Shown: in pieces, positions 49,003-60,544 of the stretch
Position numbering within the stretch: position 1 is the first letter of the stretch
Layout: every line of letters begins with the position of its first letter
Source: Coriaria nepalensis
Taxonomy: Eukaryota; Streptophyta; Magnoliopsida; Cucurbitales; Coriariaceae
DNA: 64,000 nt
Assembly (NCBI GenBank): GCA_027186245.1
Contig: CP114482.1
Span: forward strand, 2,051,001 to 2,115,000
Direction: 5' to 3'
Notes under the pieces: model-generated
Databases searched by the model: none
Told to the model about the DNA's origin: nothing
Seen by the model: only the letters and a program-made list of their open reading frames with translations
Position numbers and translations under genes: made by a program

Positions 49003-50190
49003 CGTTTAGGCTTAGGAAGTGGAGAGTAATCTTAAACGCAGAGAGAGAGAGAGAAAGAGTAGGGTTTTAGAGAAACTTATTATTATTTATTTGTTCTCTT
49101 TTTCATGATTGAAGTGGATCTGTTTCGGGTTGATCCGGGTTGGCCCATTTCGATTGATCAAATCATAATTTTTTTTTTCTTTTTTTCTTTTTCTTCGATA
49201 AACAAGTTGAGCTGATTTCTAATGACTTTTAGATATAATTAGGATCATTTTTATGATATATAAAAAATACTAATTATAAATTAATATATAATAAAATTGC
49301 ATGAAATACTTTCTCGTACTCCAAACCAACCGTCAGGATTACATCTCGTTTTTTTTATTTATTTATTAATAAATATGCCTAAAAATATATTATTAATTAT
49401 CTAAATATCAAAATATATCACCAAATTACCCCCCTTTGAACTATCAAAATTCTCTCAAGCATAAGGTCAAATCTTACATGTTGCCGGTGATTCAAAACAT
49501 CAACATGTTTTTGCAATTATTTTATATATATATATATCCGATAAATTAGATAAATATGAATTTAAAATTTTAGGGGTGAAATTTATAATTTTTTTTAATT
49601 CTTAATTTTTTTTTATTACATGTTAAATTTGACCACATTAGATTTCAATAATCAATTCTTCACACTACAAACTTTCTACAATTTAAACTTTTAACCCCAT
49701 TAAATTAAAATATATAAAAAAAAACAAATTTATATAATTTTATCTCATAAATTTTGTTATAAATATATAATTTTGTTTTTATCGTACCATAAAAATTTCT
49801 CCAGTTCCAATAATTTTTTTAAGTTTACTATATTGTTTCCTCTCATTATATTGAAATCCTAGATTCACCATTGCTTATACAAATTAGAGTTTTTTTTTTT
49901 TTTTTAATTCTTTTTAATTAAATAAAATGCTGTTAAATTAATTTTAAAAAGAAAAAAAAAAAATAAGACCTCTTTTTTATTCACATCCAGAAATTAACAA
50001 AACTCCCATCAAGGAGCAGCAGTGAAAAAAAAAAAGAAAAAAAAAAAAAAAGGGAAACCACAACATAAGAGGGAGCTCGTTTTATGCTCACATATCTATA
50101 GAACATAAAGGCCCAAAATGAAACTTGCACCCTTTTGTCTATTATTTTAAGAGAAAGCCCAAAACAATTCGGCCCATTAACAACTCAGCT
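49003..50190. other. AT-rich intergenic
   Basis: Bases 49003-49090 are the 5' region of the PPR gene, with a (GA)n run near 49040. The rest is AT-rich with A/T homopolymers and no recognised gene. Bases 50080-50190 are probably the 3' UTR of the KIN-like gene. Confidence 0.5.
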
Positions 50191-50524
50191 TCATTTGTTC
50201 AGCCCAGTAGCATTCTTCACAGCATCAGCTGCTCCTTGGGCCTGATCTCTCACCTGCTGTCCAGCCTACAACCAAATTTACAAAATATAATTAAGATGAA
50301 TTAAATATAATCTATCTAATAATTTTTTTTTATTTAAAAAATAATTTATATATAAAAGAAAAAAAAAAAAAAAAAAACAAGGGGATGAGGCCCACCTCTT
50401 GGATGGACTCTTTGGCAGATTGAGCAGCATTGCTAGCCTTGTCCACAATAGTGCTGGCCTTTTCTTGGGCTTGACCCTTGGCCTCACCGGCGTGGTAGCT
50501 CATCTTCTGAGAGTTGTCTGCCAT
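50191..50524 (-). CDS. KIN/COR6.6-like small hydrophilic stress protein
   Basis: Exons 50396-50524 and 50191-50265 on the minus strand join in phase to 67 residues, the size of Arabidopsis KIN1 and KIN2/COR6.6. The sequence is hydrophilic and Ala/Lys/Gln-rich: MADNSQKMSYHAGEAKGQAQ, then ASNAAQSAKESIQE, then the tail QGAADAVKNATGLNK, as in that family. These cytosolic, intrinsically flexible proteins build up under cold, drought and ABA. An ABRE and a TATA box lie upstream. The 130-bp intron contains a long pyrimidine/purine homopolymer. Without the splice the frame would run into poly-Phe, which supports the intron. Confidence 0.9.
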
Positions 50525-50649
50525 CTTCTTGTCTGTTCTTGAATTTTTGTTGTTGTTTCTATAACAAGGTTCAGAGGCCCGATTATTTGTCTTGTTCTGT
50601 TCTTGTGCTTCTGCTTCTGCTTGTGTTATTCTCTGATGAGAGTTTCAGT

Positions 50650-50656
50650 TTATATA
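50650..50656 (-). promoter_or_regulatory. Putative TATA box of the KIN-like gene
   Basis: TATATAA on the minus strand, about 126-132 bp before ATG 50524. Confidence 0.6.
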
Positions 50657-50703
50657 CTTGTTGGGAATCACTCACTTCTCGACATGTGGCATGCTGTTTG
50701 TCC

Positions 50704-50712
50704 GCCACGTGT
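50704..50712 (-). promoter_or_regulatory. ABRE (ACACGTGGC) upstream of the KIN-like gene
   Basis: ACACGTGGC on the minus strand is a perfect abscisic-acid response element with a G-box core. It sits about 50 bp upstream of the TATA box and 180-190 bp before the start codon, the usual position in ABA- and cold-induced genes. A weaker ACATGTGGC lies on the other strand nearby (about 50681). Confidence 0.7.
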
Positions 50713-51280
50713 CGACTAAATGATGGATTGGAGGAGCTAGCACCTTAATTATCTAACAGACGAGAAGAAGCCTTCAATTTTCCAATGTGTTTGAATCCAA
50801 TAGTTATAGCAAATTTACCAGAATTATAGGCCTCTGACTAGTTCAAGGAAACTGCAGTAGATGACATTATTATTATGTATTATTATGATAATCAAAGGCA
50901 AAAAATATAGTATCTATATATTCATTTTATAAAATAATTAGATAACAGTTGTGATTAATTTTTATTTAATCTCTATTATGAGTTTAGATTAGTCCGGACT
51001 ATGATCCGGACCAAATCCTCATAATAGTGTACTTTTGAAGCATTAATCGGCTAAAGCATATGTATTTGTACTTGATTATGTCAATATAGTTCATTTTGAA
51101 CCCCTCAAATGCAGTTTAAACGTTAGGTCGGTTTCAGATATTTTGCTCAACCCTACATATATCGAAGTATAAATTGCTTCAGATTGCAGATATTGATCAT
51201 AATTTAAATATTTTATTTCTTCTTTATTTTTTATTTTTTATTTTTTTATTGGACAAAGAGCTCTTAAAGAAAAAAGATTG
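50713..51280. other. Intergenic upstream of the KIN-like gene
   Basis: No gene recognised. Bases 51180-51280 are T-rich and probably the 3' UTR of the next PPR gene. Confidence 0.5.
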
Positions 51281-53074
51281 CTAATAATGCAAATTCATCT
51301 CATGTATTTTCTTTCCAATACTTTTTGACATAAGGCCTCTTTGAACTAAATGATCCCAAAAGAGAGATAGAACATCATTATCACCCACATAAGAAGCACT
51401 AAAGCATTCGTATATCTTGAGACTTATCTTCAACCTCTTAGCCTCCATTTCACATAGCATCTCATTGGAAGAATTCAAGTCCCCATTTTTCCAATGTGCG
51501 TAGCCTAGACTGGTAAATATAACACTATCGCCTGATATACCGGTTAATCGCATAGCTCCCAACACTTTTTCGGCACAGGCAATCATTTCTCTCTTACATA
51601 ACCTTCTTATCAAAGCCCTAAAAACCGACAAATCAAGAACAAGACCTCTTTTCACAAACTCATCTAACAAGACCAAGACTTCCTCTTCCTTTTTCAGGTC
51701 ACAATAAGCATCAACAAGCCATGAATAGGTACAATAACTCGGACAAAACCCTTCATTGAGCATGGTAAACAAGCTCTCTTTAGCACAGTCCATCTCCTTC
51801 ATCTTGCAAAACCCATGAATCAATGCCTTGTAGGTGAAGTTATCCGGCTTCAACCCATCTTCCAACATGGTATTCTTCACTTTCAAAGCAGATCTCATGT
51901 CTCCTATCTTGCAATAAGCATTGACTAACGTGTTACACGTGACGTTGTCTGGTTTGACCTCTCTTTCACTCATATCGATCAACAGTTTCTTCGCATCTCT
52001 CATTCTCCCTTCTTCACATAACTTCCTCAGAATCGAGTTATAAGTAACGACACTTGGGTATAAACCCCTAGCTTCCATTACCTTAACCAGTCTTAAGGCT
52101 TCTTCTAGGTCATTTACTCTACAATACCCATCAATTAATGTAGTGTAAGTAACATGATTTGGAGCAGTAGCACCTATAGTTTCTCGGAAAAACCTTACGG
52201 CCTCTCTCATTCTACCTTCTTTACAAAATCCATAAATAAGAGAATTATAAGATACAATATCTGGCTTCACTCCTCCTCTTTCCATTCTATCTTGAACACA
52301 TAAAGCTTCATAATGCATACTCTTTTTGCAATACAATGAGATCAATGTATTGAACGTGAAAAGATCGGGAAAAACAGATTTTGACTCCATTTCGTTTAAT
52401 AAATTCTCCACCTTTTCCAAATCTCCGGATTTGCAACAAGAATGGATTAACACATTGTATAAGTGAATATTTGGAACAATCCCAGAACAGACCATTTTCT
52501 TATAAACCTTCCATACCTTATCAGTCAACCTATCCTTAACCAATGAATTCAAAACCACAGTACAAGCTTGCAAATGAGGCTTAAACCCATTTAACCTCAT
52601 AAACTCAAAAACCTCAATTGCATTCTGGGTCTCTTTCGATTTCACATAGAATACCATAAGCCAGCTCAAAACATGTGAATTCACATCCCGGTCATCCCCA
52701 GGCCCCACCAAAGTGTTCAAAACTGAAGGCGTAGACAAAAACTCTCTCTGAGCAATTTTGTCGAGCAGTATGTGTGCAGTTTGAAAGTGCCTGTGCTTAG
52801 TAAGTACACAGATCATAGTCCACGAGGTTTGTAGCGAGTGTTTGAAATTACAATTCGATTCAACCCATTTGAAGAATGTATAAGTAAGGGAAGGGCCATA
52901 GCCATGGAGTGAGAGTTGGAGAAGTACCCGGTTAATATTGGTTGGTGAGGTGAGAGTGGGACTCATATGAGGTGGCTTCAAGAGCTTGCTCCAATGGCGA
53001 CCCTTTATGAGGATTGCACATACGCTTTGAATCAACTGGTTTGTGTTGTTGCTTGAAGAAACTAAGCCGGACAT
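51281..53074 (-). CDS. P-class PPR protein (At5g38730-like)
   Basis: A single-exon frame of 597 residues. Well-formed P-type PPR repeats, about 12, run from about residue 165: HLYNVLIHSCCKSGDLEKVE, DIVSYNSLIYGFCKEGRMREA, HVTYTTLIDGYCRVNDLEEA, and so on. No editing domains. The N-terminal 30 residues are Ser/Asn/Lys-rich with no acids, compatible with an organelle presequence. It resembles Arabidopsis At5g38730 from memory. In Arabidopsis the neighbouring locus At5g38720 is RRP7, and RRP7 also occurs downstream here, which supports the assignment. Role: organelle RNA binding, target unknown. Confidence 0.9.
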   Translation of the reverse strand: MSGLVSSSNNTNQLIQSVCAILIKGRHWSKLLKPPHMSPTLTSPTNINRVLLQLSLHGYGPSLTYTFFKWVESNCNFKHSLQTSWTMICVLTKHRHFQTAHILLDKIAQREFLSTPSVLNTLVGPGDDRDVNSHVLSWLMVFYVKSKETQNAIEVFEFMRLNGFKPHLQACTVVLNSLVKDRLTDKVWKVYKKMVCSGIVPNIHLYNVLIHSCCKSGDLEKVENLLNEMESKSVFPDLFTFNTLISLYCKKSMHYEALCVQDRMERGGVKPDIVSYNSLIYGFCKEGRMREAVRFFRETIGATAPNHVTYTTLIDGYCRVNDLEEALRLVKVMEARGLYPSVVTYNSILRKLCEEGRMRDAKKLLIDMSEREVKPDNVTCNTLVNAYCKIGDMRSALKVKNTMLEDGLKPDNFTYKALIHGFCKMKEMDCAKESLFTMLNEGFCPSYCTYSWLVDAYCDLKKEEEVLVLLDEFVKRGLVLDLSVFRALIRRLCKREMIACAEKVLGAMRLTGISGDSVIFTSLGYAHWKNGDLNSSNEMLCEMEAKRLKISLKIYECFSASYVGDNDVLSLFWDHLVQRGLMSKSIGKKIHEMNLHY

Positions 53075-54401
53075 GGTCCGTCTTCAATAAATAAGAGGAA
53101 CTCAGCTTTATCTTTATGTACGAAGTTGGTTATTGTATTTCATAAAATATACTAAAAACTACCTGACGTCAACTTATTCCGTTTACAAACGGAATACTGA
53201 TGTGGCAATATACCATATCAGTTAATATTTAAAAATAAAAAACAAATTACTATTATAATTTAATATTTAAATTTAAATTTATTTATTTATTTTTCCGCTA
53301 TTATTACATCCGAAATCTCTATTGTCGTCCACATCATAAGATATATTAATTGTAAATTATATCGATTTAAATTATATTAAATATTTTTAAAAATAAAAAA
53401 TACAAATACAAATTAATCAATAAGTGACTTATAGTTCGAAATTCCAAACTTTAATGGTAAAACTTAATTTCTTTTTAAAATATAAATTACAAATATATCA
53501 TAGTATATCATAGTATATATATACTTATATGAAATACCAAATTTAGAACTAACCCATTATTATTTCGATAATTTTATAATATAGATTATGATATAATAAA
53601 ATAGATATATGACTAATTCTCACAAGTTTTCTTAAACCATGGGACCCATTTGGACACCTCTATCCACTTAGTAGTATAAAAAGGAGATTGATTTTTAGAT
53701 TTAAACTTATTATGCATGTTCTATAAGATTCTGAAAAAGGTAGATAAATTGAAGAAACTCTAGGACCTTCACAATGGGACTAAAATAAGAATATTTGTGT
53801 TTTTGGGGGGCTAATTATAAAATCTCTTAGTAGTGGGGAATTCGGGGAGTATAAAGATTATATCCTCTCTGGAGTCATCTACGCTCGCCGATCTGAAGTA
53901 AAATCTGAAACCCTAGAAATCTGCTCATCTGTGATCTCCGCTCGCTATTCGTATCGCATCGAAATTTTCAATCTAGGTTTTGATTTTCTGTTGTATCTTT
54001 CGATTTCTTCTCTTGTTTTGGAAAGATCAGGCGATCGTTGTGTATGCAAGTTTTTTCGGGTTTGTAAAGTTTTTTCGGGTTTGTAATTTGTTTCTTAGTC
54101 TGAGTCTGAGATTGTTTATCCTTTCGTTTCCGGAAAGAAGAAAGTAAATTTGACCTTTTTGCCTATTGCGAATCAGTATGGGGCTGGTCGCTCTTTATTT
54201 GGATTTCAAAGTCTGTTTCGAAGGATAGAGAATTTCGAACGAAAGTTCTCTATTGTATGTAATGGTTGAAACTTTTTTTTTTTTTATTTTTAATTGTGAT
54301 TTTCTCGTTTCTATTGCAAAATCCTTAAGATTATGAACATGTGCTGCTTGCCTTGTTTTCTAAATTCGTTTGCTTTCTGTGTTCAGCTGGATTTCTAAGA
54401 G
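53075..54401. other. Divergent promoter region and probable 5' UTR of CFIm68 copy 1
   Basis: Bases 53075-53700 are AT-rich with no gene. From about 53870 the GC-richer sequence looks transcribed (5' UTR), with a likely 5' UTR intron ending TTCAG at 54386, 15 bp before ATG 54402. No other feature recognised. Confidence 0.5.
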
Positions 54402-56495
54402 ATGGATGACGGTGAGGGAGGGTCCGGCGAGGGTAGAGATCAGATGGATCAGTTCCATCATAATGAAGCGATATCTGCAGTTGTGGATGAAGGCTTTTTA
54501 GCTGAGGAAGATGATGACTACGAGGACCTTTATAACGATGTTAATGTTGGCGAGGGGTTTCTTCAGTCGTTGAGGAAGAACGAGGATTTAGGGTTTAAAC
54601 ATGAGGAGGAGAAGAAAATTGAGTCACATGCGGTAGCATCAAATCCTGGTGTTTCAATACCTGGTGGTGTTGGTAGTAGTGGTAGTGGCGAAGTTACTGG
54701 TAGTAGACCAGATGATGCTTCTCGGGTTTCTGTGAAAGCATCAGAGGGTCATAGTCATAGTCAAGTTGGTGGAAATGAAGTGGTTATGAGAGGGGGAGTT
54801 GGATCAGGGGCTCCTTCAGGTGGGGGAGGTGGGATTAGAATTGAATTGGGGCAAGGAAATAAAATGAACATACCAGAGGAGCAAAGTAGTAGCAATATAG
54901 TGGGGGCTCATGGGATTGGTCAGTGGCAACCACCACAACAACAGCCACAACCATCACAACTGCCACAACAGCAACCACATGTTGGGGCAGTGGGAAATGT
55001 GAATGGTGTTGGTATGAGGAATGGTGCTGTGAATGTTGTTAACACTGTAGGAGGAAGTGGTGGAGGCGGAGGAGGGGGGACGATTTTATTTGTGGGGGAT
55101 TTACATTGGTGGACTACGGATGCTGAGCTGGAGTCAGAGCTCTGTAAGTATGGAGTGGTGAAGGAGGTGAAGTTTTTCGATGAGAAAGCAAGTGGGAAGT
55201 CGAAAGGGTATTGCCAGGTTGAGTTTTATGATCCCAATGCTGCAACATCTTGCAAGGAGGGAATGAATGGGCATATGTTTAATGGACGGCCATGTGTTGT
55301 TGCGTATGCATCGCCTTTCAGTGTTAAAAGAATGGGAGAAGCCCAAGTGAACAGAAATCAACAGGGAGCTCCAGCTGGTCTTGCTCAACAGACAAGAAGG
55401 GGCCCAAATGATACCGCTATTAAGCCCGGTGGGAGTAACATTGCAACAGGTGGTAATTATCAAGGTGGGGATACTAACAACACCAATAATAATAATAATA
55501 GAGGATTTGGAAGAGGTAATTGGGGGAGAGGTAATGCACAAGGGATGGGGGGTAGAGGAGCTATGGGTCAAATGAGAGGAAGAGGGGGAGTGGGGATGGG
55601 TGGGAGAGGTTTCATGGGAAATGGTGGGAATGGATTTGGGCAAGGGCTTGCAGCAACACCTCCTATGATGCACCCACAATCAATGATGGGTCAAGGTTTT
55701 GATCCGGGTTTTGGTGGACCCATGGGGAGAATGGGTAATTATGGTGGCTTTCCCGGAGCCCCGATGCCTCCATTTTCCGGCATCTTGTCTTCATTCCCGC
55801 CTGTGGGAGGGGTTGGTTTGCCTGCCCCTCATGTGAATCCGGCATTCTTTGGGAGAGGTATGCCTATGAATGGAATGGGTATGATGCCCCCATCGGGTGT
55901 AGATGGCCCTAATATGGGAATGTGGTCTGATCCCAGTATGGGTGGATGGGGTGGTGAGGAGCATGGTGGTGGGAGAGCGGCAGAGTCTAGTTATGGAGAA
56001 GAAGCCGCTTCTGACCATCAATATGGTGAAGTTGGTCATGATAGAGGAGGGTGGCCAAATGCTGTGAAGGATAAAGATACTGGTTCAGAGAGGGATTGGT
56101 CTGGGTCTTCTGATCGTAGGTACCGAGATGATAGAGATCCTGGATATGATAGAGACATGCCCCGAGAAAAAGAGGTGGGTCCTGACAGTGAATGGTCAGA
56201 GAGGAAGCACAGAGAAGTTAGAGATGTCGGCCGGGAAAGGGAAAGGGAACGTTCTCGTGATCGTGACCGTGGTGATAGAGATAGAGATAGGGACCGGGAG
56301 AAGTATAAGGAAGAGAGAGACAGGTATGCGGATCACCATAGGTATAGGGAACGAGAAAGGGAGCATGATGATGAATGGGAAAGGGGGAGATCTTCAAAGA
56401 GTCACAGCAAGTCAAGGATATCACAGGAGGATGAACATCGTTCAAGATCAAGGGATGCTGATTATGGGAAGAGGCGGAGGCTTACTTCTGAATAG
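54402..56495 (+). CDS. CFIm68/CPSF6-like RRM protein, tandem copy 1
   Basis: CFIm68/CPSF6 is the large subunit of cleavage factor I, which with the 25-kDa subunit selects poly(A) sites in the nucleus. A single-exon frame of 697 residues. Acidic N-terminus (LAEEDDDYEDLYNDVNVGEGF), Gly/Gln-rich linker, one RRM at about 226-302 (RNP2 ILFVGDLHWW, RNP1 KGYCQVEF), then Gly/Met/Pro-rich repeats (MGGRG, GFGQG, PMMHPQSMMGQGFD). The C-terminus is rich in RE, RD and RS dipeptides (about 600-690), the usual SR-like tail of CFIm68. Very similar to the next gene. A conserved GT..AG pair at 56709-56850 suggests a 3'-UTR intron. Confidence 0.88.
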   Translation: MDDGEGGSGEGRDQMDQFHHNEAISAVVDEGFLAEEDDDYEDLYNDVNVGEGFLQSLRKNEDLGFKHEEEKKIESHAVASNPGVSIPGGVGSSGSGEVTGSRPDDASRVSVKASEGHSHSQVGGNEVVMRGGVGSGAPSGGGGGIRIELGQGNKMNIPEEQSSSNIVGAHGIGQWQPPQQQPQPSQLPQQQPHVGAVGNVNGVGMRNGAVNVVNTVGGSGGGGGGGTILFVGDLHWWTTDAELESELCKYGVVKEVKFFDEKASGKSKGYCQVEFYDPNAATSCKEGMNGHMFNGRPCVVAYASPFSVKRMGEAQVNRNQQGAPAGLAQQTRRGPNDTAIKPGGSNIATGGNYQGGDTNNTNNNNNRGFGRGNWGRGNAQGMGGRGAMGQMRGRGGVGMGGRGFMGNGGNGFGQGLAATPPMMHPQSMMGQGFDPGFGGPMGRMGNYGGFPGAPMPPFSGILSSFPPVGGVGLPAPHVNPAFFGRGMPMNGMGMMPPSGVDGPNMGMWSDPSMGGWGGEEHGGGRAAESSYGEEAASDHQYGEVGHDRGGWPNAVKDKDTGSERDWSGSSDRRYRDDRDPGYDRDMPREKEVGPDSEWSERKHREVRDVGRERERERSRDRDRGDRDRDRDREKYKEERDRYADHHRYREREREHDDEWERGRSSKSHSKSRISQEDEHRSRSRDADYGKRRRLTSE

Positions 56496-58477
56496 CAGAA
56501 TTCTACTTCCTCCTATTTTTGGTTTCTTTCCTTTGAGGAGAGAAAGATAAACCAAAGAAAGAGTTGAGTTTGTCATACTCTTTTGGTCACTCTCAGTTGA
56601 TGTTCTTGGGGTTTCTTTATTCATCAATGGGCAGATCTCAGTTTCGGTTTATTGCTTGAAAGGCTTTAGTTACTATTTTGCAGTGGAAGAGTTCTGTGCA
56701 AATGAAGGGTAAACCTCTTAACATCTTCTTTCTCCATCTTGAACTGTTAATTGTGCCTCTCTCTTTGTAAACAAAGAAATGCTGTCTTTTGATTGTTCTT
56801 TCAAAAACTTGGTACTTAATGAAAACAATGCACTCTTCTTTGTTTCATAGCCAGATAAACATTTGACGTTGCATATGGAGGAAGCCACTCAAGCAAAAAT
56901 CCTGTCAGTGCCTTGAAGATGGAAGGAGAAATTCTTTTGTGGAAAAGTGACGAATAAAAAAGCATGACAATTCCGGTTTGCCTCTGTTGGTTTTGAAGTG
57001 AAAACTCAGAAAACACTTGATTTATATATTTAATCTTTTTCTTTGAAATATCTTGTGGTGACTTGCCATTCTTATGTAATCCAGTGTTGTTGATATAATA
57101 TGATGTAATAGCTTGAAAATTGCTTGAAGTTTAACATACCCTCTTAGACTATATCTAGAACTCTATGCTTGAAATGATGATGTAATAGGATTGTAGTAGC
57201 TCAGGAGATGACTTTTTGATGTTCCTTTTTTTTTCTTCTGTTGTCTTAGCTGTTCTATTGAGTGTTGTTACCCCTTTTTTTTCTTGTTCTGTTTTTTTTT
57301 TTTTTGTGTATGCTGTGGTATTATTATGTTTATTACTGGCTAAAGGATGTAGAATGTAGAGAAGTAACTATTCTTTAGAGGTTGCTTTTTAAACCCAGAG
57401 AATTTGTTTAGTGTAACTTTCCTGAATGTATATTGAATACTTAGTTGAACATAGTTTCAGAATATGCCCTTGTTTTAGTTCTTTCCCCCCCTTTCCTTCT
57501 TACCATATCCTCTTAACTTGGAGAAATTCACCACAAATAATTGTGGTTGTTCAAATTAATATTCTGAAAAAAGGGTATAATGCCTAATTCGTTTTTTACT
57601 TTGGTGTTTGAAGGATATGGTATTGTTTGGTTAGTTCTCCAAATGGCCTAAGTGCAGGATGGTTCATGTCTTTGCCGGAAGCATCTAGAGCATGAATGAA
57701 TGTTGTCAAAAAGCCTGTCTTTTTTCTTATGGCTGCTGTTCTTCAAAACATAGATCTAATTTGCTTAATCTATTATTATTATTATCATCATCATCATATT
57801 TACAGTGACTTAGAGACTTTATAATATACTCCGGCTGTCACAACCTGTCCTTCAATAATACGATGAAACCCTGTCCGCCCTGACCGCCGCCACCTGAGTG
57901 ATGTGTACTCTAGAAACACCTTAAAAGACCTCTTTTTGACTCCATCTTGTGGTATTGAAATTGATTTGGGATTATACAAGAATGTATGTGTTTTCTTTAG
58001 GGATTTTAAAATTTAGATTGGAATTTAAACAAAGTGAGATGATATTATTATTAACTTTATTAACTAATTAAAGAATTAAATTAAATTATTTATTTAAATT
58101 TAATTACTCTATCATTATCCAATATAAAATTCTAAAAATTGTGTTACTTTTAATCACATGGAACGTTAGGGGGGTCATTAATGAAATATTACACAATATA
58201 GGGGGCTCTTTACTCATTTTAAAAGATGTGGAGTTTTTGATAGATGTCAAAAAAAAAGATAAAACACACCCGAAAATTCACAGGCATTTTCGTAGATTAG
58301 GGTTTCGGTCTCTGATCTTTCTTCTCCCTCGATCTATCCATTCGTAAGGTGACCTTGTATGATTTGTATCCTGGTAAGATCATCCATTTGTTCTTACGTT
58401 CTTGGATTCACTGAAAATGCTTCTGATTGATTTATGAGATAACTTTTTTTCCTCGGAGAAAAAAGCAGCTGTAGGAT
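56496..58477. other. CFIm68 copy 1 3' region and copy 2 5' region
   Basis: Bases 56496-57480 are 3' UTR and downstream DNA still alignable to copy 2 (60545-61900). A likely 3'-UTR intron runs 56709-56850 (AAGG|GTAAAC ... TTCATAG|CCAG). Bases 57481-58260 are unrelated AT-rich DNA with ATT/ATC repeats near 57774. Bases 58290-58477 are probably the 5' UTR of copy 2, with an intron 58349-58468. Confidence 0.6.
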
Positions 58478-60544
58478 ATGGATGAAGGTGAGGGAGAGTT
58501 CGGTGAGGGAGGGTTCGGTGAGGGAGGGGATCATATTGATCTGTTCCATCGTAACGAAGCGATATCTGCGGTTGTTGATGAAGGTTTTTTGGCCGAGGAA
58601 GATGATGACTACGAGGATCTGTACAATGATGTTAATGTAGGTGAAGGTTTTCTCCAATCTTTGAGGAAGAACGAGGAGTTAGGGTTAAAAAATGAGGAGG
58701 AGAAAAAGATTGGATCACCAGCTGTATCACCAAATCCTGGTATTTCAATACCTGGCGTAGGTGGTGGCGGCAGTAGTGGCGAAGTTACAGGCATCGGAGG
58801 GGATGGTGGGTCTCGGGATGCTGTGAAAGTGGTAGAGAGTTACAATCAGAGTCAAGATAGTGGGAATGAAATGGCTGTAAGAGGGGGTGGTGGGATTAGG
58901 GTTGAATTGGGGCAGGGAAATAAAATGAACGAACCGGAGCAGAAAAGTAGTAATCATGTGGTTCCCGCTCAGGGGAATGTACAGTGGCAACCACCACAAC
59001 TTCCACAACAGCCGCCACAGGTTGGGGGGGTGGGAAATGTGAATGGTGTTGGTATTAGAAATGGTGCTGTAAACGTTGTAAGCACTGTAGGAGGTGGTCT
59101 TAGTGGTGGTGGTGGAGGTGGAGGAGGGGGGACGATTTTATTTGTGGGGGATTTACATTGGTGGACTACAGATAATGAGCTGGAATCGGAACTCTGTAAG
59201 TATGGTGTGGTGAAGGAGGTGAAGTTTTTCGACGAGAAAGCAAGTGGGAAGTCAAAAGGGTATTGTCAGGTTGAATTTTATGACCCCAATGCTGCAACAT
59301 CTTGCAAGGAGGGGATGAATGGACATGTGTTTAATGGACGTCCGTGTGTTGTTGCATATGCATCGCTTTTTAGTGTTAAAAGAATGGGAGAAGCCCAAGT
59401 GAATAGAAATCAACAAGGAGCTCCAGCTGGTCTTGCTCAAGCAAGAAGGGGGCCAAATGATACAACCATTAAGCCCAGTGGGAGTAACATTGCAACAGGT
59501 GGTAATTATCAAGTTGGGGATACTAACAACAACAACAATAATAATAGAGGATTTGGAAGAGGTAATTGGGGGAGAGGTAATGCACAAGGCATGGTGGGTA
59601 GGGGAGCTATTGGTCAAATGAGAGGCAGAGGAGCAGGGATGGGTGGGAGAGGTCTCATGGGGAATGGTGGGAATGGATTTGGACAAGGACTTGGGGCAAC
59701 TCCTCCTATGATGCACCCACAATCAATGATGGGTCAAGGTTTTGATCTGGGTTTTGGTGGACCTATGGGGAGAATGGGTAATTATGGCGGCTTTCCCGGA
59801 GCTCCAATGCCTCCATTTTCTGGCATCTTGTCTTCATTCCCCCCTATGGGAGGGGTTGGTTTGCCTGCCCCTCATGTGAATCCGGCATTCTTCGGGAGAG
59901 GCATGCCTATGAATGGAATGGGTATGATGCCCCCATCGGGTGTAGATGGCCCTAATATGGGAATGTGGTCTGATCCCAGTATGGGTGGATGGGGTGGTGA
60001 GGAGCATGGTGGTGGGAGAGCGGCAGAGTCTAGTTATGGAGAAGAAGCCGCTTCTGACCATCAGTATGGTGAAGTCAGTCATGATAGAGGTGGGTGGCCA
60101 AATGCTATGAAGGATAAAGATGCTGGTTCGGAGAGGGATTGGTCTGGGTCTTCTGATCGTAGGTACCGAGATGAGAGGGATCCTGCATATGATAGAGACA
60201 TGCCCCGAGAAAAAGATGTGGGTCCTGACAGTGAATGGTCAGAGAGGAAGCCCAGAGAAGTTAGAGATGTGGGCCGAGAAAGGGAAAGGGAACGTTCTCG
60301 TGATCGTGACCGTGACCGTGGTGATAGAGAAAGAGATAGAGACCGGGAGAAGTATAAGGAAGAGAGAGATAGATATGCAGATCACCATAGGTATAGGGAC
60401 CGAGAAAGGGAGCATGATGATGAATGGGAAAGGGGGCGATCTTTAAAGAGTCACAGCAAGTCACGGATATCACAGGAGGATGAACATCGTTCAAGATCAA
60501 GGGATGCTGATTATGGGAGGAAGCGGAGGCTTACTTCAGAATAG
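58478..60544 (+). CDS. CFIm68/CPSF6-like RRM protein, tandem copy 2
   Basis: A single-exon frame of 688 residues, in the same orientation as copy 1 and some 2 kb after its stop. Layout is the same: acidic start, Gly-rich linker, RRM at about 217-293 with ILFVGDLHWW and KGYCQVEF, Gly/Met-rich middle, RE/RD/RS tail. It differs from copy 1 mainly in the N-terminal linker (more Gly, fewer Gln), loss of a short QQPQPSQ-type stretch, and scattered changes such as ASLF for ASPF after the RRM. No damage seen, so both genes look functional. The RNA-binding part is nearly unchanged. Confidence 0.88.
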   Translation: MDEGEGEFGEGGFGEGGDHIDLFHRNEAISAVVDEGFLAEEDDDYEDLYNDVNVGEGFLQSLRKNEELGLKNEEEKKIGSPAVSPNPGISIPGVGGGGSSGEVTGIGGDGGSRDAVKVVESYNQSQDSGNEMAVRGGGGIRVELGQGNKMNEPEQKSSNHVVPAQGNVQWQPPQLPQQPPQVGGVGNVNGVGIRNGAVNVVSTVGGGLSGGGGGGGGGTILFVGDLHWWTTDNELESELCKYGVVKEVKFFDEKASGKSKGYCQVEFYDPNAATSCKEGMNGHVFNGRPCVVAYASLFSVKRMGEAQVNRNQQGAPAGLAQARRGPNDTTIKPSGSNIATGGNYQVGDTNNNNNNNRGFGRGNWGRGNAQGMVGRGAIGQMRGRGAGMGGRGLMGNGGNGFGQGLGATPPMMHPQSMMGQGFDLGFGGPMGRMGNYGGFPGAPMPPFSGILSSFPPMGGVGLPAPHVNPAFFGRGMPMNGMGMMPPSGVDGPNMGMWSDPSMGGWGGEEHGGGRAAESSYGEEAASDHQYGEVSHDRGGWPNAMKDKDAGSERDWSGSSDRRYRDERDPAYDRDMPREKDVGPDSEWSERKPREVRDVGRERERERSRDRDRDRGDRERDRDREKYKEERDRYADHHRYRDREREHDDEWERGRSLKSHSKSRISQEDEHRSRSRDADYGRKRRLTSE

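Noticed and set aside
55134..60082. Minus-strand ORFs rich in His, Pro and Ser opposite the CFIm68 genes
   Set aside because: They mirror the Gly/Met-rich repeats of the real genes. Their presence in both copies reflects the duplication only.
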